Origin: Halococcus sediminicola
GTDB taxonomy: Archaea; Halobacteriota; Halobacteria; Halobacteriales; Halococcaceae
Length of the DNA stretch: 64,000 bases
Assembly: GCF_000755245.1 (NCBI RefSeq)
Contig: NZ_BBMP01000022.1
Location: 744,001 to 808,000, forward strand
Reading direction: 5' to 3'
Shown: piece by piece, positions 44,934 through 54,328 of the stretch
Numbering within the stretch: position 1 is the first letter of the stretch
How the letters are laid out: each line of letters begins with the position of its first letter
Translations under genes and position numbers: made by a program
The notes under the pieces: model-generated
What the model saw: only the letters and a program-made list of their open reading frames with translations
What the model was told of the DNA's origin: nothing
The model's database searches: none

Positions 44934-45664
44934 CGCTTCTCGCGCGCCTCACGGTACAGCTCCTCGATTCCTGCCCCGTCGGCATCGGCGATGCGTGCGG
45001 CGGCCTCGGCGACCGCCCCCGCACCGTCGAAGCGCTCTTGAATCTCGCCGTAGACTGCCGGCGACCCCGAGAGGACCTGCCCAGCGAGTTCGTCGAGCGG
45101 GCCGGAAATCGGGGTGTGAAACTCCTCACGGACGTCTTCGGCGGCGAGCGCGTAGGCGAGCACGGCCGCGTGCGCGCCGGCCTGGACCGTCTCCATCGCC
45201 CGATCGTGCTCTGCGGCGCTGGTCTCGAAGAGCGTGTTTTCGGCGGCGAGCGCCGCTCGGATTTCGTCGGTCGCCGGGCCGGCGGCGTCGGCGACCACCG
45301 CGATGCGGCCGGGGGCGTTTTCGGGCGCGAAGAGCGGGTGGAGGCTCAGTCGCTCGCGGTCGGGGGCGTGGGTTCCCATTGCAGCGAGCGGTTCGGCCAT
45401 GCTCCCGGTGACGTCGACCACGGCGCGCTCGGCCCGCGGCGCGTGCTCGGCGATGGCGTCTTCGGCGGCGGACATCGGCACGGCGAAACAGACGGTATCG
45501 AACCGCTCGTCGGTATCGAGCGCCGTCGATTTCGCGTCGAGCCGTTCGGCGACCGCCGCGGCTTGCTCGGGGTCGGTGTCGGTGACGGCGATTTCGGTCG
45601 TTCCGGCGAGCGCGCGGGCGAACCACTCGCCCATCGTGCCAGCGCCGACGACGAGAAGAGTCAT
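44930..45664 (-). CDS. tyrA: Prephenate dehydrogenase
   Basis: A 244-residue NAD(P)-dependent enzyme that converts prephenate to 4-hydroxyphenylpyruvate in tyrosine synthesis. The N-terminus MTLLVVGAGTMGEWFARALA is the nucleotide-binding fold; FAVPMSAAEDAI, VVDVTGSMAEPL and SLHPLFAPENAP follow, the last carrying the family's conserved His. It is short and lacks a C-terminal ACT domain, so feedback control may be absent or separate. It is coupled to the Rsm22-like gene. Confidence 0.88.
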   Translation of the reverse strand: MTLLVVGAGTMGEWFARALAGTTEIAVTDTDPEQAAAVAERLDAKSTALDTDERFDTVCFAVPMSAAEDAIAEHAPRAERAVVDVTGSMAEPLAAMGTHAPDRERLSLHPLFAPENAPGRIAVVADAAGPATDEIRAALAAENTLFETSAAEHDRAMETVQAGAHAAVLAYALAAEDVREEFHTPISGPLDELAGQVLSGSPAVYGEIQERFDGAGAVAEAAARIADADGAGIEELYREAREKR

Positions 45665-45712
45665 TGAGTGTGTGTTTCGGCGGCGGGCAAAAGCCCCTTC
45701 GAGTGGTCCCGA

Positions 45713-46870
45713 CTACTCGACGCGGAGGCGTTTCGGGTAGTCGGTGAGGTTCTCGTAGCCATCCTCCGTGACGAGCACGAAGTCCTCGACGCGCACGCCG
45801 CCGACGTCCGGATGGTAGAGACCGGGTTCGATGGTGATGACGTTGCCCGCTTCGAGTTCGCCACCCTCGAAACTCAGGCTCGGCATCTCGTGGACCGCGA
45901 GCCCGACGCCGTGACCGGTTCCGTGGATGAAACCCGTCTCGGTCTCGGGGTCGTCCTTGAGTGTCGGCTCGCCGGCATCCTCGTAGACGTCACAGACCGC
46001 GTCGTGGACCGCCTCGCCCGTCGCGCCCGGCTCCACCACGTCGAGCGCCGCCTCCAGCGCCTCCTCCGAGAGGTCGTACCACTGCTCCACTCTCTCGCTC
46101 GGCTCACCCTTGACGAACGTCCGCGTCATGTCGGCGTGATACCCTGTACTAGTGCTCTGCGGAAAGATGTCGACGATGATAGGTTCGTCGGCGGGGAGGG
46201 GACCGCTGCCGTCGTTGTGCGGGTCGGCGGCGTCGGCACCGCCGGCGACGATGGTCTCGCCGGAGGTGTAGCCGTGCTGGAGCAGCGTCGTCTCGACGGC
46301 GGTCTTGACGCGCTCGGACGTGAACGGCTCGCCGTCGGTGACGAGCCGGCCGTCCTCGATGTCGGCCCCGTGGATGGCGTTCTCGGCGGCGACCATCGCG
46401 CGCTCGTTGACCCGTTGGGCTTCCCGCATCTTCTCGATTTCCTCGTCGGTCTTGACCGCACGGATGTCGACGAGGACGCCGTCTTCCTCGGCGGTCACGT
46501 CGACATCCTGCTCGCGGAGTCCGTCGGCGGTCCCGACCGGGAACCGCTCCGGGACGAGCAGCGAGTCGACGTCGTGGTCGTCGAGAAAGCGTCCGAGCAT
46601 CTCGGTACCTGCCTCGCGCCCGCCGGCGTCGTCAGCGTAGTCGGCGTGCCGAGAGACGGTCGCGGCGCGGCTCTCGGTCTTCGCGCGGCCGTATTCGAGC
46701 GCCGACACCAGAAGGTGGGTGTCGCCGTCGTAGAGCGTGACGAAGGGGTCGGGTGCGACGAACCCGGAAAGGTAGCGCTGGTCGGGGTCGTCGGAATCGG
46801 CATCGAGTAGATAGCCGTCGGCATCGTACTCGGCGAGTTCCGCGTCGAGCGCGGCGAGGTCCGGATCCAT
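45713..46870 (-). CDS. pepQ: Xaa-Pro dipeptidase-type M24 metallopeptidase
   Basis: A 385-residue aminopeptidase-P/prolidase-like enzyme. The five metal ligands of the pita-bread fold are visible: Asp in PIIVDIFPQ, Asp in YHADMTRTF, His in HGTGHGVGL, Glu in VITIEPGLY and Glu in GVRVEDFVLV. A creatinase-like N-terminal domain precedes it. It cleaves peptides with proline. The start at 46870 is divergent from the GH15 gene; the reading frame continues upstream only as an antisense shadow. Confidence 0.92.
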   Translation of the reverse strand: MDPDLAALDAELAEYDADGYLLDADSDDPDQRYLSGFVAPDPFVTLYDGDTHLLVSALEYGRAKTESRAATVSRHADYADDAGGREAGTEMLGRFLDDHDVDSLLVPERFPVGTADGLREQDVDVTAEEDGVLVDIRAVKTDEEIEKMREAQRVNERAMVAAENAIHGADIEDGRLVTDGEPFTSERVKTAVETTLLQHGYTSGETIVAGGADAADPHNDGSGPLPADEPIIVDIFPQSTSTGYHADMTRTFVKGEPSERVEQWYDLSEEALEAALDVVEPGATGEAVHDAVCDVYEDAGEPTLKDDPETETGFIHGTGHGVGLAVHEMPSLSFEGGELEAGNVITIEPGLYHPDVGGVRVEDFVLVTEDGYENLTDYPKRLRVE

Positions 46871-46951
46871 GGCGAAATTTCGACGGTGGCGACCAAAACG
46901 ATGGCGTCTCGCGGTCGGGAGCGTTATGAGGCCGCCACCGCAGCCCTCCGT

Positions 46952-48799
46952 ATGGATTTCCTCCCTATCGGCGACTACGGCGTCGTCGGCAACCTCGAAA
47001 CCTGTGCGCTCGTCGGACGCGACGGGACGGTCGACTGGTGGTGTCTCCCCCACGTCGAGTCGTCGAGCGTCTTCGCCGGCATCCTCGACCCGGACGTGGG
47101 CGGGCAGTTCACGATTCAGCCCACCGGCGAGTTCGAGAGTGATCAGGAGTACATTGAGCGGACGAACGTGCTCGAAACGGCTTTCACGACCGAATCGGGC
47201 ACGGCGACTGTCACCGACTTCATGCCGGTCGTCGGCGAGCAACAGACCCTCGACATCGCCGAGAATACCCTCTATCGGCGCGTCGAGTGCGAATCGGGGT
47301 CCGTGGAGATCGAGACGACCTTCGCGCCACGCTTCGACTACGCACGCGCCGAGACGACCGTCGAGACGGTCGATGGCGGCGTTCTCGCACACGGCAACGG
47401 CGAGGAGCTGTTCTGTCAGAGTGAGGCCACATTCGACATCGAGGACGGGACGGCGACCGGAACGGCCGATCTCGACGAGGGCGACGTTGTCTGGATCATC
47501 TGTCAGTACGGCGAGCGCGAGCGCCTTGACCGCAGGGAAGCAGAGGCGATGCGAGAGGCAACCGTCGAGTTCTGGAAGGGTTGGGTCCATCACTGTACGG
47601 ATTCGGAGCGCTGTCTGTTCTACGGGCCGTGGCACGACCTCGTGATTCGCGCGGAACTCGTACTCAAGATGTTGATGCGCCGCGAGACCAGCGCCATCGC
47701 CGCCGCGCCGACGACCTCGCTGCCCGAGGAAATCGGTGGCGAGCGCAACTGGGACTATCGGTTCAACTGGATTCGGGATGCGGCGTTCACCGTGCAGGCG
47801 CTCCACGAACTCGGCCACGCCGCGGAGGTCGAGGACTTCTTCGAGGAGTGTCTCGACCGCATCGTCGATGGCGAGTCGGGCCGCGTCGAACAGCCCTTCT
47901 ACGGGGTCGACGGCGAGGATCTCCCCGACGAGGAGGAACTCGACCACCTCGCCGGCTATCGCCACTCCTCGCCGGTGCGCATCGGCAACGCGGCTGGCGA
48001 CCAGCGCCAGCTCGACGTCTACGGCGAACTCGTCTTGGCGATTCACGAGACCACCCAGTACGGCGAGACCCTGACCGAGGAGAACTGGGACGTACTCAGG
48101 GACGTCATCGACCACGTTTGCGAGGTCTGGGACGAACCGGGCTACGGCATCTGGGAGGACCGGGCCGACCCGAAACAGTTCGTCTACTCGAAGGTGATGT
48201 GCTGGGCCGCCATCGACCGGGCGCTGACGATGGCCGCGGCGACCGACTACGAGGCCCCGACCGACGAGTGGGAATCCGTCCGCGGCGACATCGAGGAGCG
48301 CGTACTCGACGAGGGCTTCGACGAGGAGATGAACAGCTTCACGCGTTCGTTCGAGACCGACAACGTCGACGCCTCGCTGCTTCGCCTCCCTGTCGTCGGC
48401 TTCCTCGAACCGGACGACGACCGCATCGTGGGCACCATCGAGGCGGTCCAAGATCACCTCGCAACCGAGGACGGGCTTGTCTATCGCTACGACACCGACG
48501 ACGGACTCGACGGCGAGGAGAACCCGTTCGTCCTCTGCTCGTTCTGGTTGGTGGATGCGCTCGCGCTTGCCGGTCGCCGCGAGGAGGCCCGTAACCTCTA
48601 CGAGGACGTGCTCGAACACGCGACTTCGCTCGGTCTGTTCGCCGAGCAGATCGACGAGGAGACCGGCGAGCAGCGAGGCAATTTCCCGCAGGCGTTCAGC
48701 CATCTCGGCCTCATCAACAGCGCCATCTACGTCAGCGAGGGCGCAGACCCCCGGACTCCGACCCCCATCGGCGTCGATGCGCCCGACAGCACCAGCTGA
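46952..48799 (+). CDS. Glycoside hydrolase family 15 (glucoamylase/trehalase-like)
   Basis: A 615-residue protein. It begins MDFLPIGDYGVVGNLETCAL, as in GH15 proteins, with the substrate-site segments GERNWDYRFNWIRDAAFTVQ, PGYGIWEDRADPKQFVYSK (catalytic Glu region) and NFPQAFSHLGLINSA near the C-terminus. It has no signal peptide, so it acts on intracellular alpha-glucans or trehalose. I preferred the ATG at 46952 over a GTG at 46886 and an ATG at 46901, because the family sequence starts here. Which glycoside is the substrate cannot be decided. Confidence 0.88.
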   Translation: MDFLPIGDYGVVGNLETCALVGRDGTVDWWCLPHVESSSVFAGILDPDVGGQFTIQPTGEFESDQEYIERTNVLETAFTTESGTATVTDFMPVVGEQQTLDIAENTLYRRVECESGSVEIETTFAPRFDYARAETTVETVDGGVLAHGNGEELFCQSEATFDIEDGTATGTADLDEGDVVWIICQYGERERLDRREAEAMREATVEFWKGWVHHCTDSERCLFYGPWHDLVIRAELVLKMLMRRETSAIAAAPTTSLPEEIGGERNWDYRFNWIRDAAFTVQALHELGHAAEVEDFFEECLDRIVDGESGRVEQPFYGVDGEDLPDEEELDHLAGYRHSSPVRIGNAAGDQRQLDVYGELVLAIHETTQYGETLTEENWDVLRDVIDHVCEVWDEPGYGIWEDRADPKQFVYSKVMCWAAIDRALTMAAATDYEAPTDEWESVRGDIEERVLDEGFDEEMNSFTRSFETDNVDASLLRLPVVGFLEPDDDRIVGTIEAVQDHLATEDGLVYRYDTDDGLDGEENPFVLCSFWLVDALALAGRREEARNLYEDVLEHATSLGLFAEQIDEETGEQRGNFPQAFSHLGLINSAIYVSEGADPRTPTPIGVDAPDSTS

Positions 48800-48843
48800 G
48801 GCGAGCATTCGAAGCCGGATAGCTGGTGTTTCCCTGGCGGTTG

Positions 48844-49084
48844 CCGTGGCGCGCGCTCGCGCTCGTGTGTGAGGAACGGCGAGCACTGAGCGCGAACACC
48901 GTGCGAATCGGCTGGGGAGGTATGTGGGCGGTGCGGTACTGAAGAAGAATCGTCCGCGCGAACGGAGTGAGCGCGGTTCACTGCGAACGAGCGTGCAGCG
49001 CGAATGAGCAGGAGTTTTTAGTCCAGGTTTTTGCGAGGAGTGGTGCACGCTCCGCGCGCACCCGACGAGTAAAAAAGTGGGAGT
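48844..49084 (-). repeat. Intergenic repeat, copy R4 (modules A, B, C, D; minus orientation)
   Basis: It lies in the 322-nt spacer between GH15 and aroA, which has no gene. Read on the minus strand: module A (49084-49005: T-run, TTTTTACTCGTCGGGTG, GGTGCGC/GTGCACC stem with one G-U pair, CTCGCAAAAACCTGGAC), module B (48980-48951, CCGCGC/GCGCGG hairpin), module C (48928-48903, CCTCCCCAGCCGATTCGC) and module D (48872-48844, GAGCGCGAGCGCGCGCCAC). The A-run end is about 40 nt before the aroA ATG, as R1 is before its methyltransferase gene. Confidence 0.85.
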
Positions 49085-49121
49085 CCGGCAGTCTGATAGC
49101 CCCACCGTCCGAGAGGCGGGT

Positions 49122-50414
49122 ATGAACGCCGACATCGGGGCTTCGCGCGTGAGCGGCACGGTCCGAGCACCGCCGTCGAAGAGCTACACCCATCGGGCGA
49201 TCCTGGCGGCGGGCTACGGTGACGGCACCACGCGGATCGAGCGGCCGCTCGTCTCCGCCGACACGCGTGCGACGGCGCGGGCTGTCGCAGCGTTCGGCGG
49301 GCGTGTCGAGGGCCTCGCGGACGACAGCGAGCGCGTCGAGATCGAGGGATTCGGCCGTCCTCACACACCGGGAGACGTCGTCGACTGTGCCAACAGCGGA
49401 ACGACGATGCGCCTCGTCACGGCGACGGCGGCGCTCGCCGAGGGGTTGACGGTGCTCACCGGCGACGGATCGCTGCGCTCGCGCCCGCACGGGCCGCTGC
49501 TCGCTGCGATCGAGGGTCTGGGCGGACGCGCCGAGAGCACGCGTGCGAACGGGCAGGCCCCGCTCGTGATCGGCGGACCGGTGGACGGGGGGCGGGTTTC
49601 GATGCCCGGCGACGTCTCCTCGCAGTTCGTGACCGCGCTCTTGATGGCCGGCGCGCGCTCGGAAGATGGAATCGAGATCGACCTCGAAACCGAACTGAAA
49701 TCCGCGCCGTACGTCGACATCACTCGGGAGTTGCTCGCCGATTTCGGCGTCGAGACCGAGGTTAAGGAGAGTGGTTTCGCGGTCGGGGGTGGGCAAGCCT
49801 ACGATGCGGACGGCCAGTATCGCGTGCCGGGCGATTTCTCCTCAATGTCGTATCTGCTCGCCGCGGGCGCGCTCGCGGCCGACGGCGAACTCTCCGTGGA
49901 GGGTGCGCGGCCGAGTGCGCAGGGCGACAGTGCCATCGTCGGAATCCTCGAACGGATGGGCGCGGACATCGCGTGGAACCGTGAGGACGGTACGATCTCG
50001 ATCGCGCGCACGGGTTTGCAAGGTATCGAGATCGACGTCGGCGACACGCCCGACCTCCTGCCGACGCTCGCCGTTCTCGGGGCCGCGGCCACCGGCGAGA
50101 CGCGGCTCGTGAACGCCGAGCACGTGCGCTACAAGGAGACCGACCGCGTGAGCGCGATGGCCGACGAACTCGAAGCGATGGGCGCGAGCGTCACCGAACG
50201 GGAGGATTCACTCACGATACACGGCGACCGGTCGAGTCTCCGGGGCGCACGCATCGACGGTTGGGGTGACCACCGCATCGTGATGGCGCTCGCGGTCGCC
50301 GGACTGATCGCCGAGGGGACGACCACCATCGTCGGCGCGGAACACGTCGACGTCTCCTTTCCGGGATTTTTCGACGTGCTCGACGAGGCCGGTGCCGACG
50401 TGAGCCTCGACTGA
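49122..50414 (+). CDS. aroA: 3-phosphoshikimate 1-carboxyvinyltransferase (EPSP synthase)
   Basis: A 430-residue enzyme of the shikimate pathway that joins phosphoenolpyruvate and shikimate 3-phosphate. It shows [86 protein letters not shown] and [13 protein letters not shown], the usual active-site set. It is followed by aroC after 56 nt, so the two steps before chorismate are adjacent. The transcript may start in or after repeat R4. Confidence 0.95.
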   Translation: MNADIGASRVSGTVRAPPSKSYTHRAILAAGYGDGTTRIERPLVSADTRATARAVAAFGGRVEGLADDSERVEIEGFGRPHTPGDVVDCANSGTTMRLVTATAALAEGLTVLTGDGSLRSRPHGPLLAAIEGLGGRAESTRANGQAPLVIGGPVDGGRVSMPGDVSSQFVTALLMAGARSEDGIEIDLETELKSAPYVDITRELLADFGVETEVKESGFAVGGGQAYDADGQYRVPGDFSSMSYLLAAGALAADGELSVEGARPSAQGDSAIVGILERMGADIAWNREDGTISIARTGLQGIEIDVGDTPDLLPTLAVLGAAATGETRLVNAEHVRYKETDRVSAMADELEAMGASVTEREDSLTIHGDRSSLRGARIDGWGDHRIVMALAVAGLIAEGTTTIVGAEHVDVSFPGFFDVLDEAGADVSLD

Positions 50415-50470
50415 CCCACGGGCGTTGCGGCGATTGCAACCTTCAAATCCGTGCGTCCCGACGACCGTCC

Positions 50471-51715
50471 ATGAACGGCAACGAGTTCGGCCGGCTCTTC
50501 CGGATCACGACCTTCGGCGAGAGCCACGGCGAGGCGATGGGTGTCACGGTCTCGGGCTGTCCCGCGGGACTCGAACTCGACGAAACGGACATCCAGCACG
50601 ACCTCGACCGACGAAAACCCGGCCAGTCACGGATCACGACCAGTCGCGGCGAACCGGATAGTGTGGCCATCAAAAGCGGCACGCAGGACGGGTTCACTAC
50701 TGGGACGCCGATCGGGATGGTCATCCAGAACAAGGACGCGCGTTCGGGCAAGTACGAGCCGTTCATCACCGCCCCCCGCCCATCGCATGGGGACTTCACC
50801 TACTCGGCGAAGTTCGGCACCAGAAACTGGGGCGGCGGCGGGCGCTCGTCGGCCCGCGAGACCGCAAACTGGGTCGCCGCCGGCGCGATAGCGAAGAAGA
50901 TACTCCGAAGCGAGGACGTCGAAATCCGTGCTCACGTCAACCAGATCGGCGACATCGAGGCTCCAGACGTGAGTTTTGAGGCAATGGGCGAACACGTCGA
51001 AGAGAACGAAGTCCGGTGTGCCCATCCTGCAACCGCCGAGAAGATGCGCGAGAGGATCGACGAGTATCAAGAAGCGGGTGACTCCATCGGCGGTGCCATC
51101 GAGTTCGAGATTCAGGGTGCGCCCCGCGGGCTGGGTGCGCCCCGGTTCGACTCGGTGCCGGCGCGACTCGGGCAGGCCATGCTGAGTGTGCCCGCCGCGA
51201 CCGGCTTCGAGTTCGGTTTGGGGAAAGAAGCCCGGCGCTATCGCGGTAGCGAGCGCAACGAGGACTGGAAATTCGAGGAAAGCGAGGCCCAACGGGCCTC
51301 GGAAACGTCGAGCAGGGAGCAAAGCGACCCGCGAGACAGAGGCGACCCGATTCCCGTCGGCAACGACCACGGCGGCCTCCAAGGGGGAATCACGACCGGG
51401 CAGCCGATCCGCGGCGAGGTCACTCTCCACGCACCGACCTCGATCCCGCAAAAACAGACCACCGTCGACTGGGAGACCGGCGAGGAGAAGGAGGCACAGG
51501 TCATCGGCCGTCACGACCCCGTGCTCCCGCCGCGCGGCGTGCCCGTCGTCGAGGCGATGGCCGCGCTCACGATGGTCGACTTTCTCCTTCTGGGTGGGTG
51601 CGTCAACCCCGACCGGATGGACGGGCAGGTCGGCGAGTACGACACCTATTACCACCCGTCGAGTCCCGAAAACGACCCCGACGCGCCGACGAGTGCGGAA
51701 CCGACCGAGGACTGA
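50471..51715 (+). CDS. aroC: Chorismate synthase with internal insertion
   Basis: A 414-residue FMN-dependent enzyme that makes chorismate. It shows FGESHGEAMGVTVSGCPAG, GGGRSSARETANWVAAGAIA, VGNDHGGLQGGITTGQPIRG and RHDPVLPPRGVPVVEAM, all family signatures. Between RGSERNEDWKFEE and VGNDHGG there is an extra stretch of about 22-26 residues (SEAQRASETSSREQSDPRDR), Arg/Ser/Glu-rich, in a surface loop that is normally short. The catalytic blocks are intact, so the protein is probably active. The C-terminus is acidic. Confidence 0.94.
   Translation: MNGNEFGRLFRITTFGESHGEAMGVTVSGCPAGLELDETDIQHDLDRRKPGQSRITTSRGEPDSVAIKSGTQDGFTTGTPIGMVIQNKDARSGKYEPFITAPRPSHGDFTYSAKFGTRNWGGGGRSSARETANWVAAGAIAKKILRSEDVEIRAHVNQIGDIEAPDVSFEAMGEHVEENEVRCAHPATAEKMRERIDEYQEAGDSIGGAIEFEIQGAPRGLGAPRFDSVPARLGQAMLSVPAATGFEFGLGKEARRYRGSERNEDWKFEESEAQRASETSSREQSDPRDRGDPIPVGNDHGGLQGGITTGQPIRGEVTLHAPTSIPQKQTTVDWETGEEKEAQVIGRHDPVLPPRGVPVVEAMAALTMVDFLLLGGCVNPDRMDGQVGEYDTYYHPSSPENDPDAPTSAEPTED
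51277..51350 (+). repeat. Palindrome-containing insertion inside aroC
   Basis: CGAGGCCC (51283-51290) and GGGCCTCG (51294-51301) form a perfect 8-bp stem with the loop AAC. The following AACGTCGAGCAGGGAGC and GACCCGCGAGACAGAGG are unlike the flanking coding sequence. The whole is a multiple of three and encodes the Arg/Ser/Glu-rich extra loop of chorismate synthase. Confidence 0.6.
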
Positions 51716-51787
51716 CGGCCGCCCGCCTGCGTCTCTTGTTCACATGTTAATGTGGGCCTTTATCACGTCGTCCCGTGAGGGACGGGT

Positions 51788-52261
51788 ATGACGCGCAACG
51801 CACTGATGTCGGCCATCGGTCTGCTGGCGCTCGGGGCGCTCGTGGCCACGATACTCGGAACGTATCGGATCCTCTCGTACATCGCCGCCCTCCTCATCGT
51901 CGGCGTCGTCGCCAGTTCGTCCATCGAGCGTGGGGAGAGCGAGTTCGACATCGCCCCCTACGGCGGGTTGGTGGCGCTACTGGGAGGGACTTTCTTCGTC
52001 GGCCTGACGGCCATCTGGTTGCTCTGGACGCCCGGCCAGACGGAGTACACCTACCTGTTCGGGATCCCGAAGGCGACGCTCGCCTATCTCCTCTTCATCT
52101 GGCTCGTTCCCCTCCTGGGAGCCATCCTCTACTCGCTTCGCTTCCCGGCCATCGGGGGCGACGACATCGTCGACGGCATCATGCAGCGGGCGCGCTCGGC
52201 ACAGGAGGGACGACGACTCCCGCTCGTGCCCCAGCGAACCCAGCGGGAGGGTGACGACTGA
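51788..52261 (+). CDS. Small multi-helix membrane protein, likely symporter partner
   Basis: A 157-residue protein with four or five hydrophobic helices (MSAIGLLALGALVATILGTY; ILSYIAALLIVGVVASS; LVALLGGTFFVGLTAIWLLW; LAYLLFIWLVPLLGAILYSL) and a charged tail. It ends with TGA directly before the ATG of the sodium:solute symporter, so the two are one operon. It resembles in position and size the small accessory membrane proteins that sit next to some SSS-family carboxylate transporters, but no named family is recognised. Confidence 0.75.
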   Translation: MTRNALMSAIGLLALGALVATILGTYRILSYIAALLIVGVVASSSIERGESEFDIAPYGGLVALLGGTFFVGLTAIWLLWTPGQTEYTYLFGIPKATLAYLLFIWLVPLLGAILYSLRFPAIGGDDIVDGIMQRARSAQEGRRLPLVPQRTQREGDD

Positions 52262-53827
52262 ATGATTCCCCTGCAAGCGATCCCGGTCGCCGACGACCCG
52301 TTCGTGCTCCTCTTTGGCTCGATCTATCTGCTCATCGTCCTCGCCATCGGTGCGTGGGGCTACATGCGCACGAGTTCGACGAAGGACTTCCTCATCACCG
52401 GGAAGTCGATCGGCACGTGGGTGCTCGCGCTGACGGCCTTTTCGGTGATCCAGTCGGGCTTCGGTTTCGTCGGCGGCCCGGAACTCATCTACGCCTACGG
52501 GACGACCTCCTTCTGGATCTTCCTCACTGCCCCGCTGGGGTTCGTCGTCACGTGGGTCGTCCTCGCAAAGCGAATGCGGGTTCTCGCCGACATCCGCGAC
52601 GTGCTCACGCTCGCCGACGGGATGTACGTCCGCTACGAGAGCGCGTGGGTTCGTGGGCTGACGGCGGTCGCGGTGGTCATCGGCGTCATCGCCTATCTCG
52701 CTACCAATCTCGCCGCGCTCCAGTACGTGATGCGCGCCATCTTCGGAATCCCCGTGATCTTCGGGCTGTTCGGCGGTGCGCTCATCCTCCTGCTGTACAG
52801 CATGCTCGGCGGGATGATCGCTGGCGTCTGGACGGATTTCGTGCAGGCCATCACGATGATCGTCGGTGCGGTCATCGTCTTCTTCTTCGCCATCTCCTTC
52901 GGCGGCGGCATCGCCAACATCTCCAGCAACCTCGCCAGCGCCGACCCCGCGCTCGTCTCTCCGTTCGGTACTCTGGGGGTCGAGACGGCGCTCGCCGCCC
53001 CCATCCTCGGCGGACTCGGCTGGTGGATCATGTTCTCCATCGGGGCGGCCGGCCAGCCACACCTCATCACGAAGTTCTACATGAGTCGCAACCTCAAAAT
53101 CCTCCGCTGGGGCGCGCCCATCGCCGCCATCTCGTACGCGGTATCGAGCCTGCTCGCGCTCTCGACGGGACTCTCGCTGCGGTCGATGGTCGAGGCCGGT
53201 GAAGTGTCCGCCCCGTCGAGCGCCTCGATCGCCGGGCCGGTGTTCGTCCTCGAATATACTCCGGGGGTGGTCGCCGGGCTGATCCTCGCCGCGCTGCTGG
53301 CGGCCATCATGTCCACCAGCGATTCGTTCCTCAATATCGGCGCGGCCGCCATCTCGCGGGACATCCCGCGCGCGTTCGGGCGGACCATCGACGACGACCG
53401 CACCGAACTCCGGGTCACGCAGGCCGCGCTCGCGGGGCTGACGGTGCTGTCCACGCTCGTGGTCTTCTTCTCCGACGAACTGGTCGGCATTTTGGGCACC
53501 ATCGGCTGGGGCTTTTTCGCCGCCGCCATCTTCCCCATCGCCGCGCTCGGCATGAACTGGAAGGGCGCGACCAAGGAGGGAGCCATCGCCGCAGTGGTCG
53601 TCGGGATGGGCATCAACATCGTCTTCAGCGCCGTCCCGCGTATCGCCGAGACCGCCGGGGCCGCGTTCGGCGGCGCGCTCAGCGGCTTCTACGGCGGCCT
53701 CTTCGGCGGGCTTCCCGTCGGAGCCACGGCGCTGCTGGCGGCCATCGTCGCGTTCGTCGGCGTCTCGCTCGTGACTCAGTCGAACGCGCGCGTGCCCGAG
53801 GACATCGCCGCCCTCATGGACCGATGA
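52262..53827 (+). CDS. Sodium:solute symporter (SSS family)
   Basis: A 521-residue protein with about 13 membrane helices. Family features are LLIVLAIGAWGYMRTSSTKD, DFLITGKSIGTWVLALTAF, GVWTDFVQAITMIVGAVIVF and LLAAIMSTSDSFLNIGAAAI, the last with the conserved sodium-site Ser/Thr. It carries a small solute in with sodium. The acyl-CoA synthetase just downstream makes a carboxylate plausible. The stop overlaps the next small gene by 4 nt (ATGA). Confidence 0.9.
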   Translation: MIPLQAIPVADDPFVLLFGSIYLLIVLAIGAWGYMRTSSTKDFLITGKSIGTWVLALTAFSVIQSGFGFVGGPELIYAYGTTSFWIFLTAPLGFVVTWVVLAKRMRVLADIRDVLTLADGMYVRYESAWVRGLTAVAVVIGVIAYLATNLAALQYVMRAIFGIPVIFGLFGGALILLLYSMLGGMIAGVWTDFVQAITMIVGAVIVFFFAISFGGGIANISSNLASADPALVSPFGTLGVETALAAPILGGLGWWIMFSIGAAGQPHLITKFYMSRNLKILRWGAPIAAISYAVSSLLALSTGLSLRSMVEAGEVSAPSSASIAGPVFVLEYTPGVVAGLILAALLAAIMSTSDSFLNIGAAAISRDIPRAFGRTIDDDRTELRVTQAALAGLTVLSTLVVFFSDELVGILGTIGWGFFAAAIFPIAALGMNWKGATKEGAIAAVVVGMGINIVFSAVPRIAETAGAAFGGALSGFYGGLFGGLPVGATALLAAIVAFVGVSLVTQSNARVPEDIAALMDR

Positions 53828-54291
53828 CCGAGGACCCCACCGACCCCATCACGGCGCGGTTCACCGAGTGGTTTCGCAAGCGGCCCACGTCGCTCGAATT
53901 CTGGGAACTGGCCGTCGGCGAGCATAGTTTGGGATGCTGTTTCGCCGGCGAATCGTTCAGTTCGTTGCTGCTGCGGGCGGACATGGGCGAATCGACCCGA
54001 GATGCGCTCGACGACTGTGCGACGATCGACGAGTGCGTCGCGCTCGACGACCGAAATTTCACCGTGCCGCTGTCGTCGGTGACGGCGCTTCGACTGCGCG
54101 AGGGAACCAGAACCCGACGCGCGCAGTTGACCGTCGCGTGGAATGAGGGGGCCACGGGCGACACGTCGTGGACCCTCTCAAACACCGCCCGTGGAGCACC
54201 ACAGACCGACCTCGTTCGCACGCTCGCCGACCGCAATGGGCTGGCCGATGCGGACGTCGGCATCGACTCGCCCCGACTCGCCTTCCTCTGA
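53824..54291 (+). CDS. Hypothetical protein in the symporter operon
   Basis: A 155-residue soluble protein starting MTEDPTDPITARFTEWFRKR. It has no signal peptide and no membrane helix. The middle has a Cys pair (GCCFAGESF) and a third and fourth Cys (DDCATIDECVALDD), and the end is DADVGIDSPRLAFL. No family is recognised. Its start overlaps the symporter stop by 4 nt, so it is co-translated with the transporter. It may be a regulator or a cytoplasmic accessory of transport. Confidence 0.7.
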   Translation: MTEDPTDPITARFTEWFRKRPTSLEFWELAVGEHSLGCCFAGESFSSLLLRADMGESTRDALDDCATIDECVALDDRNFTVPLSSVTALRLREGTRTRRAQLTVAWNEGATGDTSWTLSNTARGAPQTDLVRTLADRNGLADADVGIDSPRLAFL

Positions 54292-54328
54292 GACGAACGG
54301 TTTTGAATACCCTCGACCAACAGAAGCT

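Noticed and set aside
46886-46951. Upstream starts for the GH15 gene (GTG at 46886, ATG at 46901)
   Set aside because: GH15 proteins start with the LPIGDYG strand, which begins right after the ATG at 46952; the upstream codons add a non-conserved peptide.
45713-49159. A 1148-codon minus-strand frame covering the M24 peptidase and the GH15 gene
   Set aside because: The M24 family sequence begins at 46870; the upstream part is antisense to the GH15 enzyme and to repeat R4.
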